From Asaia sp003994335 (GTDB lineage Bacteria; Pseudomonadota; Alphaproteobacteria; Acetobacterales; Acetobacteraceae): a stretch of DNA of 64,000 nucleotides. Location of the stretch: NCBI RefSeq assembly GCF_037151175.1, contig NZ_JBBCOR010000003.1, positions 1 to 64,000 on the forward strand, in the 5' to 3' direction. Shown piece after piece: positions 45,111 through 53,471 of the stretch. A program made the translations under genes and the position numbers. Below the pieces are notes generated by a model. It worked only from the letters and a program-made list of their open reading frames with translations, had not been told where the DNA came from and ran no database searches. Within the stretch, counting starts at the first letter, position 1. Each line of letters begins with the position of its first letter.

Positions 45111-46427
45111 ATGGCTGATCACGACACAAACGGATCCACTCCCGAAACGGCGACCCTCAGCATTGGCGAGCGCTCTGCCGAATTTCCCCTGCTCAAGGGT
45201 ACACTCGGCCCCGATGTGGTCGATATCCGCAAGCTCACCGCCCAGACCCAGATGTTCTCATTTGATCCGGGTTATGGGGAGACGGCTTCATGCCAAAGCG
45301 CCATCACCTTCATCGATGGCGATGAGGGCGTGCTTTTGCATCGCGGTTATCCTATCGAGCAGCTTGCCACCGAGGCCAGCTTTGTCGAAACGGCTTATCT
45401 CCTGGCCTATGGCGAGCTGCCCAATCGTGATGCGTATGACCGGTTTCAGCAGGATCTGAAGGAGCAGGCACTCCTTCATGAGCAGATCAGGAACTTCTTC
45501 AACGGCTTCCGTCGTGATGCCCATCCCATGGCCATTCTCTGCGGTACAGTGGCGGCGCTCTCAGCCTTCTACCCTGACGCCGTCGATATCTCCAACGAGG
45601 CCTCCCGCGACCTCTCCACGCGCCGCCTGATTGCCAAGGTGCCGACCATTGCGGCCTGGGCGTACAAATATACGGTCGGTGAACCTTTCGTATATCCCGA
45701 TAACAGCCTGACCTTCTCGGAAAACTTCCTGAAGATGCTGTTTGCGCGACCGAACGCCGAATACAAGGTGAACCCGGTCCTGGCGCGCGCGATCGATCGC
45801 ATTCTGATCCTGCATGCCGATCATGAGCAGAATGCCTCGACCTCTACGGTGCGTCTGGTCGGTTCGACAGGCTCGAACCCCTTCGCCTGCATCGCGGCAG
45901 GTATCGCAGCGCTCTGGGGCCCCGCTCATGGCGGTGCCAACGAGGCCGTGCTGGGAATGCTGGCGCAGATTGGCACGAAGGAGAACATCCCGGCCTTCAT
46001 TGCTCAGGTGAAGAACCGTGAGAGCGGCGTCCGGCTGATGGGCTTTGGCCATCGCGTCTACAAGAATTTCGACCCGCGTGCGAAGATCATGGAGCAGACC
46101 TATCATGAGGTCGTCTCCGAGCTTGGGCTGAAACATGACCCGATGTTCGACCTTGCAGCTGAGCTGGAGCGTATCGCGGTCAATGACCCCTATTTCGTCC
46201 AGCGTCGCCTTTATCCGAATGTCGATTTCTATTCGGGCCTCATTCTCAAGGCCATGGGGATTCCGACGTCGATGTTCACCGTCCTCTTCGCCGTCGCCCG
46301 TACAGTAGGCTGGGTCAGCCAGTGGCGCGAGATGATCGAGGAGCCGGGGCAGCGTATCGGCCGGCCGCGCCAGCTTTATGTGGGCGAGACACGTCGCGAC
46401 TTCGTACCGCTTTGCCGCCGCAGCTAA
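45111..46427 (+). CDS. gltA: Citrate synthase (type II)
   Basis: A 438-residue hexameric-type citrate synthase, the entry of the TCA cycle. Catalytic His residues sit in HADHEQNASTSTVRLVGS and in FGHRVYKNFDPRA, and the Asp is in LYPNVDFYSGLI. The N-terminal 60 residues form the beta-rich domain of NADH-sensitive Gram-negative enzymes (FSFDPGYGETASCQSAITFIDGDEG). It is followed by a strong bidirectional terminator. Confidence 0.97.
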   Translation: MADHDTNGSTPETATLSIGERSAEFPLLKGTLGPDVVDIRKLTAQTQMFSFDPGYGETASCQSAITFIDGDEGVLLHRGYPIEQLATEASFVETAYLLAYGELPNRDAYDRFQQDLKEQALLHEQIRNFFNGFRRDAHPMAILCGTVAALSAFYPDAVDISNEASRDLSTRRLIAKVPTIAAWAYKYTVGEPFVYPDNSLTFSENFLKMLFARPNAEYKVNPVLARAIDRILILHADHEQNASTSTVRLVGSTGSNPFACIAAGIAALWGPAHGGANEAVLGMLAQIGTKENIPAFIAQVKNRESGVRLMGFGHRVYKNFDPRAKIMEQTYHEVVSELGLKHDPMFDLAAELERIAVNDPYFVQRRLYPNVDFYSGLILKAMGIPTSMFTVLFAVARTVGWVSQWREMIEEPGQRIGRPRQLYVGETRRDFVPLCRRS

Positions 46428-46449
46428 CCTAGGCCTGAAGCGGGCAAAC

Positions 46450-46483
46450 AAAAAAGCCGAGGGACATGCCCCCGGCTTTTTTT
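46450..46483. terminator. Bidirectional rho-independent terminator
   Basis: A-tract, GCCGAGGG, loop ACATG, CCCCCGGC, T-tract: a stem with one mismatch, flanked by six A and seven T. It can end both gltA (plus) and the convergent 78-residue ORF (minus). Confidence 0.9.
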
Positions 46484-46544
46484 GTTCCATCACGGGTAGA
46501 ACGCGATCCCTGTCCCTGCCAGGCCTCACGCTCGCCCCTCGATC

Positions 46545-46781
46545 TCAGCAATCGCAGCCTGGGGTCGCGCCCTTGTCCTGACGAACGATATGATGATCGA
46601 TCCATTCCGACACAAGACGGCGTGCCTCGTTCAATGAAGCCTCCGGATGGTGGATACGATAAAGGGTCGTGCATGCGGTGAAAGCCTGGATGTCAGGCTG
46701 GCCCACTTCCCGCAATTCTTCATACGCCGTGATCACGGCGCGTTCGCACTTTCGGGAAATGCGGTTGAGATCGACAGTCAC
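46545..46781 (-). CDS. Small Cys-rich-ended protein under a Fur-type box (78 aa)
   Basis: A 78-residue soluble, mostly helical protein of unrecognised family (KCERAVITAYEELREVG, LNEARRLVSEWIDHHIV), ending in GCDC. Four Cys and two adjacent His make metal binding conceivable. The GTG start has AGGA 9 nt upstream. A promoter (TTGCAT-18-TAGAAT) and a 7-1-7 Fur-like palindrome lie directly upstream, so iron control is likely. It is convergent with gltA. Function unknown. Confidence 0.75.
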   Translation of the reverse strand: MTVDLNRISRKCERAVITAYEELREVGQPDIQAFTACTTLYRIHHPEASLNEARRLVSEWIDHHIVRQDKGATPGCDC

Positions 46782-46797
46782 GCAAACTGATCCTAGT

Positions 46798-46812
46798 TGA
46801 GAATTATTTTCA
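46798..46812. promoter_or_regulatory. Fur-type box (7-1-7 inverted repeat)
   Basis: TGAGAAT-T-ATTTTCA matches the 7-1-7 form of the Fur consensus (TGATAAT-N-ATTATCA) in 12 of 14 arm positions. It starts about 9 nt after the -10 of the promoter at 46821-46850, where a repressor would block transcription of the 78-residue ORF. Confidence 0.65.
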
Positions 46813-46820
46813 ATTGGCGC

Positions 46821-46850
46821 ATTCTAAATCTTTTCCGATGGTAAATGCAA
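46821..46850 (-). promoter_or_regulatory. Promoter of the 78-residue ORF
   Basis: On the minus strand TTGCAT (46850-46845), 18 nt, then TAGAAT (46826-46821). The -10 matches TATAAT in five of six positions. The expected start is near 46814, at the edge of the Fur-type box. Confidence 0.5.
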
Positions 46851-46958
46851 GCACGGCCTATGGAACGAAAGCGCGAGGATTTTCTCTTCTTATTTGTCTT
46901 ACTTTTCTCGCAAAGGACAGATAATCCTGCATCGCTAAAGATTATGGAGTGATAACAG

Positions 46959-47711
46959 ATGGCTCTCAGCAACGAGATCAATGGTGGCGCGGTTCGTCAG
47001 ACACAATGGGACCGGGATGCCGCGCTGACCACGGCGCGTATCCTGCTGGAAATCAAGGCCATCAATTTCCGGCCTGACGAACCCTACACACTGACCTCGG
47101 GCTGGAAGTCCCCTGTCTACATCGATTGCCGCAAGATCATCTTCTTCCCGCGTGCCCGCGCCAAGATTGTCGAGCTCGCTGTCGCGAAAATCGGCCGCCA
47201 TATCGGGTATGAGAGCATCGATTGCGTAGTCGGCGGTGAGACGGCCGGCATCCCGTTCGCCGCCTGGATTGCGGATCGCATGATGGCGCCCATGGCCTAT
47301 GTGCGTAAAAAACCCAAGGGCTTTGGGCGCAACGCCCAGATCGAGGGCGATGTCCCAGAAGCCATGCGGACGCTGCTGGTTGAGGATCTGACCACGGATG
47401 GCGCTTCGAAGGTCCGTTTTGCCAATGCACTGCGTTCGGCGGGCGCGCTGGTCGATCATACCTTCGTCGTGTTCTTCTATGGCGTGTTCCCCGGTGCGCA
47501 GAAAACGCTGGCCGACATGAATGTATCCCTGCATTCGCTCTGCACCTGGTGGGACGTGCTCGAGGCCTGTTCAGGGGCCAATTACTTTTCAGAGAGCGAT
47601 ATTCACGAGGTCCGTCGCTTCCTAGAAGATCCCTGCGGCTGGTCCAAGGCCCATGGTGGCGTCGGCAGTGCCGAGGAGGCCGCAGCCCTCAAGGCCAAGG
47701 CGGAGGGCTGA
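46959..47711 (+). CDS. pyrE: Orotate phosphoribosyltransferase
   Basis: A 250-residue PRTase making OMP from orotate and PRPP in pyrimidine synthesis. TLTSGWKSPVYIDCRKI near residue 45, VGGETAGIPFAAWIA near 90, YVRKKPKGFGRNAQIEG near 112, and the PRPP loop LLVEDLTTDGASK near 135 are all in place. GGAG lies 9 nt before the ATG. The C-terminal 40 residues are an extension typical of some alphaproteobacteria. murI starts 1 nt after its stop. Confidence 0.95.
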   Translation: MALSNEINGGAVRQTQWDRDAALTTARILLEIKAINFRPDEPYTLTSGWKSPVYIDCRKIIFFPRARAKIVELAVAKIGRHIGYESIDCVVGGETAGIPFAAWIADRMMAPMAYVRKKPKGFGRNAQIEGDVPEAMRTLLVEDLTTDGASKVRFANALRSAGALVDHTFVVFFYGVFPGAQKTLADMNVSLHSLCTWWDVLEACSGANYFSESDIHEVRRFLEDPCGWSKAHGGVGSAEEAAALKAKAEG

Positions 47712-47712
47712 C

Positions 47713-48537
47713 TTGCCCCTGCCCCCGGGGCGCGTTCTGGCATTTGATTCGGGCATAGGTGGACTCGGCGTGGTGCAAGCTTTGCGCACCACCCTGCCCC
47801 CCGGCACCCGGATCGACTATCTGGCCGATAACGCGCTCTTTCCTTATGGCGAGCAGGAAGACTCCGTGCTCGTCGCGCGCATTCTCTCCCTCATGGAAGA
47901 GCGGATCGCGCGACTGCGGCCCGATGTCGTACTGATCGCCTGCAATACCGCCAGCACCATCGCGCTCGACGCGCTTCGCGCGCGTTTCGACGTGCCGTTT
48001 GTTGGCTGTGTCCCGCCGGTGCGCTGGGCGGCCCGAGTGAGCCAGACCCGGGTATTCGGCCTGCTCTCCACGAGAGGAACGGCACGACGACCCTATCTGC
48101 GCGGTCTGCGCGACACTTATGCTGCTGACTGCGAGATGATCGTACACGGCGCTCGCGCCCTCGCCGATCTCGCCGAAAAAGCCTATCTGGGCGAGAGCGT
48201 CGATGACCGACTGGTCGCCGAGGAACTTCGCCATCTCTTCGAGGCCCCGAATGGCGATCGTATCGATACAATCGGGCTCGGTTGCACGCATTATACGTTT
48301 CTCAACGAAGCCTTCCTGCGGCTCTGTCCTCCGGATATCAATTGGTTGGATCCCGCCATTCCGGTCGCGCAGCAGGTCGGGCGTATCCTGGACCAACGAT
48401 CGCCCGCCTGTGCGGAAGCCATGACGGCGGAGACACTCTGCCTGACGGGGCCACCCCCTGCCCAAGAAGCGCTTGAGAAGGCCGTCGCCCGGCTTGGCTA
48501 TGGCCAGATCACGATCTTGGAGCACGCCAGCGTCTGA
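47713..48537 (+). CDS. murI: Glutamate racemase
   Basis: A 274-residue cofactor-independent racemase supplying D-glutamate for peptidoglycan. The two catalytic Cys are in IACNTAST near residue 76 and GLGCTHYTF near 190. LAFDSGIGGLGVVQAL opens the protein and YLADNALFPYGEQ follows. The TTG at 47713 has GGAGGG 5 nt upstream, in the pyrE end. Frames further upstream look like pyrE shadow. Confidence 0.93.
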   Translation: MPLPPGRVLAFDSGIGGLGVVQALRTTLPPGTRIDYLADNALFPYGEQEDSVLVARILSLMEERIARLRPDVVLIACNTASTIALDALRARFDVPFVGCVPPVRWAARVSQTRVFGLLSTRGTARRPYLRGLRDTYAADCEMIVHGARALADLAEKAYLGESVDDRLVAEELRHLFEAPNGDRIDTIGLGCTHYTFLNEAFLRLCPPDINWLDPAIPVAQQVGRILDQRSPACAEAMTAETLCLTGPPPAQEALEKAVARLGYGQITILEHASV

Positions 48538-48700
48538 GGCGACGCGCCTCCCCGCAGTTCGGCGGAGCCATGCATATCCTTCACGCCTGACGATACGGTC
48601 CGACTGTAAGGCCCGACACACACTATCCCTGATCGCGCCTGGGGCGTGTCAGAGCAGCCTCAAGCCACACACCATCTCGTTCGAGGGACCGGCTTTGGCG

Positions 48701-49765
48701 TTAATTGGCACGGCTTACCGTGTAAGAGGCCGCGTCGATCATCAATTGACGGATGGGACTATCGGGGAAAATCGACAAAGCCTCGATCGCTGCGTCGGCA
48801 TAGACGCGAGCCCGGTCGAGCGTCGTCTGGATAGCGCCTGTCTTCTCGATCAGGGCAAGCGCGCGAGGCAGATCCTCCTCCGTCTGATCGCCCGTCTCGA
48901 TCACGCGCAGCCAGAAGCCACGCTCGGTCTCGTCACCTGCATTGAAGGCGGCAAGGACCGGCAGCGTGATCTTGCCTTCGCGCATGTCATCACCCACGGT
49001 CTTGCCCAGAACCTGCTGGTCTGCGGCATAGTCAAGGGCATCGTCCACAAGCTGGAAAGCCATGCCTAGATTGGTGCCATAAGCCTCGAGCGCCGCTTCC
49101 TCGGCCTCGGGGCGCTCTGCCACGACCGCCCCAACCCGACAAGCCGCTGCAAAGAGCGCCGCTGTCTTGCCATGGATGACCTCCAGATACTTCTCGATCG
49201 GGGTCGAGAGATCATTCTGCGTTGCCATCTGCAACACCTCGCCTTCAGCGATGGTGGCAGAGGCAGCGGACAGGATCGCCATGACCTTGAGCGAGCCGTC
49301 GGCAGTCATGAGCTGGAAAGAACGGGCGAACAGGAAATCACCCACCAGAACGGATGCCTTGTTGCCGAACACGGCATTGGCCGAGGCCAGACCACGGCGC
49401 AAGGTGCTCTCATCGACCACGTCGTCATGCAGCAGGGTCGCGGTATGGATGAACTCCACACAGGCGGCGAGCCCGACATGACGCTGCCGTTCGGGAGACG
49501 GCTCGTAGCCGCAAAGACGTGCCGAGGCGAGTGTCAGGAGTGGACGCAGGCGCTTGCCACCCGCCGCTACGAGATGCGCCCCGAGCTGCGGAATGAGGGG
49601 TACCGGGCTCTGCATGCGCGCGACGATCTCGCGATTGCAGGCTTCCATATCGTCACGAAGAAAATCGGAGAGCGCATTCAGGGCGGAGCGTTCCCCGCTG
49701 ACCGGGCTAGCTACGCTGTTCTCTTCCTGAGTCTTTTTATCGGTCAGGCTGTCGGCACCACCCAA
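48701..49765 (-). CDS. ispB: Polyprenyl (octa/decaprenyl) diphosphate synthase
   Basis: A 354-residue long-chain trans-prenyl diphosphate synthase, giving the ubiquinone side chain. Motifs are GGKRLRPLLTLASA, the first Asp motif LLHDDVVDESTLRRG, the VLVGDFLFARSFQLM segment, GKTAALFAAAC, and the second Asp motif QLVDDALDYAAD. The TTG at 49765 follows GGAGAG and gives normal length; the frame is open upstream but unlike the family. It supplies respiratory quinone, with IspA and Dxs elsewhere in the window giving precursors. Confidence 0.93.
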   Translation of the reverse strand: MGGADSLTDKKTQEENSVASPVSGERSALNALSDFLRDDMEACNREIVARMQSPVPLIPQLGAHLVAAGGKRLRPLLTLASARLCGYEPSPERQRHVGLAACVEFIHTATLLHDDVVDESTLRRGLASANAVFGNKASVLVGDFLFARSFQLMTADGSLKVMAILSAASATIAEGEVLQMATQNDLSTPIEKYLEVIHGKTAALFAAACRVGAVVAERPEAEEAALEAYGTNLGMAFQLVDDALDYAADQQVLGKTVGDDMREGKITLPVLAAFNAGDETERGFWLRVIETGDQTEEDLPRALALIEKTGAIQTTLDRARVYADAAIEALSIFPDSPIRQLMIDAASYTVSRAN

Positions 49766-49872
49766 GGCAACTCTCCACTTCCTACTTGGCCACTGACGAC
49801 CCTGATGCAGTATAAGGCACGAGTCGGTGCAGATCCCGGCACGACAACGTACCGAGGCAGAAACCGACTGAC

Positions 49873-50739
49873 ATGCATGACCCAGCCAGACCGGATCACC
49901 AGCCCTCTGACAGTCCAAACCATATGAGCGGCAGGACCGTTCCGGTCAACCCGGCCACCCTAAAAGCCGACGCTGCCGGGGTGACATCTCACGAGACAAT
50001 GGCGGGATATCTGCTCGACAAGCGTGTTCGCTACAGACAATTCGTCGAGGGGTATCGCACGGGCATCGAACCTGTGCTCATGGCGGCTTTCGTACCAGCT
50101 CAACCAGGTCAGAGCGTCCTGGAGGCCGGATGCGGCGCCGGCGCAGGGCTGCTATGCCTTGCCACGCGATGCTCCGGAATTACGGGGGTTGGCCTCGAAG
50201 CGGATCACGCGACGGCGTCTCTCGCGCGGGAAAACATGCAGGAGAATAATCTCGCGGAGCGTGTAACCATCGTCACCGGCAGTCTGCCTGACATCCCCAC
50301 CTCCCTGCGCCAGATCACCCCCGGAGCCAATGGGCGGTTTCATCATGCCATGGCCAACCCGCCCTGGCATCCCGCCAATCACACGGGTGCCGAAGATGCG
50401 CGACGCAGGCTCGCGATGACCATGCCGGAAAATGGCTGGATCGACTGGATCTCGGCACTCTCACGCTGGATCCTGCCCGGAGGCAGTCTTACCCTCGCTC
50501 TTCCTGCAGCGGTCATCGACATAGCGTGCGAGGCCCTGCGTCGATCGGGTTTCGGCAGCCTGGTGCTTTGCCCCCTCTGGCCGAAACAGGAACGACAGGC
50601 AAAGATCGTCCTTCTGCGTGGCGTGTGGGGGGGAAAAGGCGTGTTCCGCCTGATGCCCGGCCTGACCCTCCATCGGGCGGAGGGCGGTTACACGCCTGAG
50701 AGCGACGCAATCCTGCGAGACGGTATCGCCCTGATATAG
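49873..50739 (+). CDS. tRNA1(Val) (adenine-N6)-methyltransferase-like protein
   Basis: A 288-residue SAM methyltransferase of the COG4123/TrmN6 type. The SAM loop VLEAGCGAGAGLLCLA lies near residue 82 and the N6-adenine motif NPPWH near 160. RQFVEGYRTGIEPVLMAAF is the family start region. Starts at 49873 or 49924 are both possible; neither has a good Shine-Dalgarno. It is divergent from ispB and ends in TAG. Confidence 0.85.
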   Translation: MHDPARPDHQPSDSPNHMSGRTVPVNPATLKADAAGVTSHETMAGYLLDKRVRYRQFVEGYRTGIEPVLMAAFVPAQPGQSVLEAGCGAGAGLLCLATRCSGITGVGLEADHATASLARENMQENNLAERVTIVTGSLPDIPTSLRQITPGANGRFHHAMANPPWHPANHTGAEDARRRLAMTMPENGWIDWISALSRWILPGGSLTLALPAAVIDIACEALRRSGFGSLVLCPLWPKQERQAKIVLLRGVWGGKGVFRLMPGLTLHRAEGGYTPESDAILRDGIALI

Positions 50740-50784
50740 GAGGACTCTGGCCGCTCCTCCTCGACCGGGATTTCGCCGAGCTTC

Positions 50785-50802
50785 CCATCACTCGAGTGAT
50801 GG
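50785..50802. repeat. 18-bp perfect palindrome
   Basis: CCATCACTCGAGTGATGG is its own reverse complement with no loop. It lies about 60 bp upstream of the broken lipoprotein frame and could be a dimeric repressor site left from it. Confidence 0.55.
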
Positions 50803-50860
50803 AGGGAGTCTGCAAAGCTCTGGAGAATCTCAGCTTGGGAGATTCCCGTCGACCTGCGCC

Positions 50861-51373
50861 TTGGTGCTTAGCCTCAGTGGCTGCGCAAGCTTCCATGAAA
50901 CCTGTAACCCGGAGACGAGCGCCCAGGCCCGCGGAAAGAGGAAGGCATCCTTGATCGTCACAGGGTCATCCATTGATCGTCAGGGAACGGAAAAGCCGTG
51001 CGACCGGTTGACATACGCGGCACAGCTGATGCCTGACGCCCGCTAGTTCAGAGACTGGATCGCCGTCCTGTCTTCGAAATGGGATCTGAAGGAGGGAATT
51101 GGCCGCAAGGCGGTGGCAGCGATCTGACCTGCGCCGCAGCAAGATGAATGCGTCTTCACCTTCTCTGGCGTCCTGGCCGGCAAATGGCAGATCCCGTTCG
51201 CTGCGGCACATCACGATGACAGCAGCTTTGTCAGGGCAGGAGCGGAAGTGACATTCTACCGTCGCTCTACAGCCGCAGATCTGGTCTATGCCCCGATTGT
51301 CGTAACGGAGGAGAACCTCGTCTTGAGGGTCGCCGTCACTCGCGTCGCAAAACGATCACGGCCCGGCGGCTAG
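50861..51373 (+). pseudogene. Broken lipoprotein gene (two in-frame stops)
   Basis: One frame reads VLSLSGCASFHETC, a lipobox-like start, then about 160 more codons, interrupted by TAG at 51044-51046 and TGA at 51125-51127, to a final TAG at 51371. The pieces between stops look like protein, for example DECVFTFSGVLAGKWQIPFA and GAEVTFYRRSTAADLVYAPI. No family is recognised and no ATG start remains. Decay of a secreted lipoprotein is the simplest reading. Confidence 0.5.
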
Positions 51374-51613
51374 TGGGGGAGGTTCATAAAAGTCACGGAG
51401 GGCGATGTACGAAAGATGCCCAACCCGCCGGTGATCGCATCGCAGCGAAACCAGAATATCAGCCGGATCTTTCGCAATGCCGCACTGCACGGAGAAGGAA
51501 CGACAGAGACGGCTGCCCCCTCTCGTTCGATCGCGTGTTCCCCGGCAAGTACCGGCGACACGGATCCCCATGTCCGCAAGGACAGCCCTGTCTGTGCTGT
51601 CCTCGATCTTCAC
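51356..51613 (-). CDS. Possible small ORF overlapping the nrdB stop (85 aa)
   Basis: A GTG at 51613 overlaps the nrdB stop as GTGA, and the frame runs 85 codons (IEDSTDRAVLADMGIRVAGT, ADILVSLRCDHRRVGHLSYI). Another frame looks more protein-like in the middle (EHAIEREGAAVSVVPSP), which suggests a frameshifted remnant. No family is recognised, and there is no Shine-Dalgarno beyond the overlap. Confidence 0.3.
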   Translation of the reverse strand: MKIEDSTDRAVLADMGIRVAGTCRGTRDRTRGGSRLCRSFSVQCGIAKDPADILVSLRCDHRRVGHLSYIALRDFYEPPPLAAGP

Positions 51614-52635
51614 GAGGCGAACACATCTGCCTCGAAGGCTTCTTCCCACGAACCGGAGGTCGAGGCGCGGGAATATTCTGTCGAACGGTTCTCGAAGAAA
51701 TTGGCGTGTTCGACTGCATTGAGCATATCGTCCAGCCAGGGCAGCGGGTTCTCTTCGATGCCGTAGAACGGATCGAGGCCCAGCTGTGTCATGCGACGAT
51801 CAGCGATGAAACGGATATAGCGCTTTACCTGATCGGCGCTCAGCCCCTCAACGTCGCCCATCTCGAAAGCCAGATCGATGAAGGCGTCCTCGTGCTCGAC
51901 CGTGGTCGCGCAGATGTCGGCGAGCTCCTTCTGGAAGTCTCCCGTCCAGATCTCCCGGTTTTCGCGTACGAAGGTGCGGAACAACCGGATCATCGACAGG
52001 CAGTGAAGCGTCTCGTCACGCACGGACCAGGAGACAATCTGCCCCATGCCCTTGAGCTTGTTGAACCGCGGGAAGTTCAACAGGATTGCGAAAGAGGCGA
52101 AGAGCTGAAGCCCTTCCATGAACGCGCCGAAGGCGGCCATGGTCTTCGCGATCTCGCGCTTGTTGTCGATATTGAAGGACTGCATGAAATCATACTTGTC
52201 CTTCATCTCCTTGTATTTCAGGAATGCCGAGTACTCGGTCTCGGGCATGCCAATGGTGTCAAGCAGATGCGAATAGGCGGCGATGTGGATCGTCTCGATA
52301 TTCGAGAAGGATGACAGCATCATCAGCACCTCGGTCGGTTTGAAGACCTGGCTGTAATACTTCATATAGGCCGAGTTCACCTCGACATCCGCCTGGGTGA
52401 AGAAGCGGAAGATCTGCGTGACCAGATGGCGCTCGGACTCGCTGAGCGTACGATGCCAGTCCTTTACATCATCCGCCAGCGGCACTTCTTCGGGCAGCCA
52501 GTGCACACGCTGCTGAATCAGCCACGCGTCATAGGCCCATGGGTAGCGAAAGGGCTTGTAGACCGGATTGGCGGTCATGAGGTCGAAATGCTGTTCTTCG
52601 GCGTGTGACACGCCTGAACCCTGAGTTTCGCTCAT
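51610..52635 (-). CDS. nrdB: Ribonucleoside-diphosphate reductase subunit beta (class Ia)
   Basis: A 341-residue radical-generating subunit. The diiron ligands fall at the expected places: Asp83, Glu114, His117, Glu174, Glu208 and His211. Tyr121 in HIAAYSHLL matches the radical tyrosine of E. coli (Tyr122), so it should be a true Tyr-radical enzyme, not the Phe (class Ic) form. Its ATG overlaps the end of the YbaY/META gene by 4 nt. Confidence 0.96.
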   Translation of the reverse strand: MSETQGSGVSHAEEQHFDLMTANPVYKPFRYPWAYDAWLIQQRVHWLPEEVPLADDVKDWHRTLSESERHLVTQIFRFFTQADVEVNSAYMKYYSQVFKPTEVLMMLSSFSNIETIHIAAYSHLLDTIGMPETEYSAFLKYKEMKDKYDFMQSFNIDNKREIAKTMAAFGAFMEGLQLFASFAILLNFPRFNKLKGMGQIVSWSVRDETLHCLSMIRLFRTFVRENREIWTGDFQKELADICATTVEHEDAFIDLAFEMGDVEGLSADQVKRYIRFIADRRMTQLGLDPFYGIEENPLPWLDDMLNAVEHANFFENRSTEYSRASTSGSWEEAFEADVFAS

Positions 52636-53471
52636 CGGCTTTTCCTGCTTCTGGAATTCTGGAGATTCTTGTAGGCGTCGCTGTTTTTGTTGGGGCTGAG
52701 CGTCAGCACGATCTCACCTTGGGCGTCCGCCAGAAGCAGCATTCCCTGATCGATCTGCCAGCTCGCCACCGTGCGCGCGGCAGCGAAGAAAGCGTCTTCC
52801 TGGCTCATGCGGTTACCGATACAGGCCATTCGCGTTCCAGCCATAGGGCCAAAACTGAGCGCGCTGCCACTTGCCGTCACCCGGCCCATGAGACGATTGC
52901 ATCCGCCCGTGCCGGATAGAAACCCATCGGCACGAAAACTGAGATAGGCCGGCGCCGAGGGATCGACGACATCAGAGCCGATCCGATCGATCGCCCAGCT
53001 GCCGACCAAAGCACTTGGGAGAGGCGATGCGACGGCCTCGACGACGAGGGCTGTCTGCTCGGGCACCGCGCCAAGGCCAAGAACTGCGTCCTTGCTGATG
53101 TAAAGCAAGGAGGCGCCATTCCTGATATCGGCACGCAGGGCGTAGCGGTGTCCTGACTTCAGCGCCGAGGGGTCATAACCCAGCGCATAACCAAAGGTCT
53201 GACCCCCGACAGGCGAGAAAACCGTCTTGCTCAGCGGAATGGCGGGGGCGTCAGCCAGGCTGACATCCTCCAGAACCACGCTCACCTGGGCATTGGGGGG
53301 TAAATCAACCGGTCCCTTTATCGTTACCGTACCGCGCAATGTCGCGGCAGGAGCCTGGGCCTGTGTTGGTGTCTCTGTTTGAGCCTCAGCGCGCACGACA
53401 TATCCCGGTATCGAGCCGAGCAGAAGCCCCGAAACCAGAAATGCCTGTGCAAACGGCGCTCCTACTGACAT
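52632..53471 (-). CDS. YbaY-META domain exported protein inside the nrd operon
   Basis: A 279-residue protein. A signal peptide opens it (AFLVSGLLLGSIPGYVVRAEA). Residues about 45-135 resemble YbaY (LRGTVTIKGPVDLPPNAQVSV...), and the C-terminal half is a META/HslJ domain with LVGSWAI, GGCNRLMG, and GTRMACIG. META proteins are exported and linked to stress or motility, with unclear chemistry. The ATG at 53471 has GAAGAG upstream; a GTG at 53480 is possible. It overlaps nrdA (10 nt) and nrdB (4 nt). Confidence 0.88.
   Translation of the reverse strand: MSVGAPFAQAFLVSGLLLGSIPGYVVRAEAQTETPTQAQAPAATLRGTVTIKGPVDLPPNAQVSVVLEDVSLADAPAIPLSKTVFSPVGGQTFGYALGYDPSALKSGHRYALRADIRNGASLLYISKDAVLGLGAVPEQTALVVEAVASPLPSALVGSWAIDRIGSDVVDPSAPAYLSFRADGFLSGTGGCNRLMGRVTASGSALSFGPMAGTRMACIGNRMSQEDAFFAAARTVASWQIDQGMLLLADAQGEIVLTLSPNKNSDAYKNLQNSRSRKSR

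Larger units (their letters stand above)
50740..51609. other. Decayed intergenic region between the methyltransferase gene and nrdB
   Basis: About 870 bp with no intact gene of known family. It holds an 18-bp palindrome, a lipoprotein-like reading frame broken by two stops (50861-51373), and on the other strand a small frame that may follow nrdB (51356-51613). It looks like gene debris. Confidence 0.6.

Noticed and set aside
51610..52635. Class Ic (Phe) NrdB
   Set aside because: The radical Tyr (121) and all six metal ligands are present.
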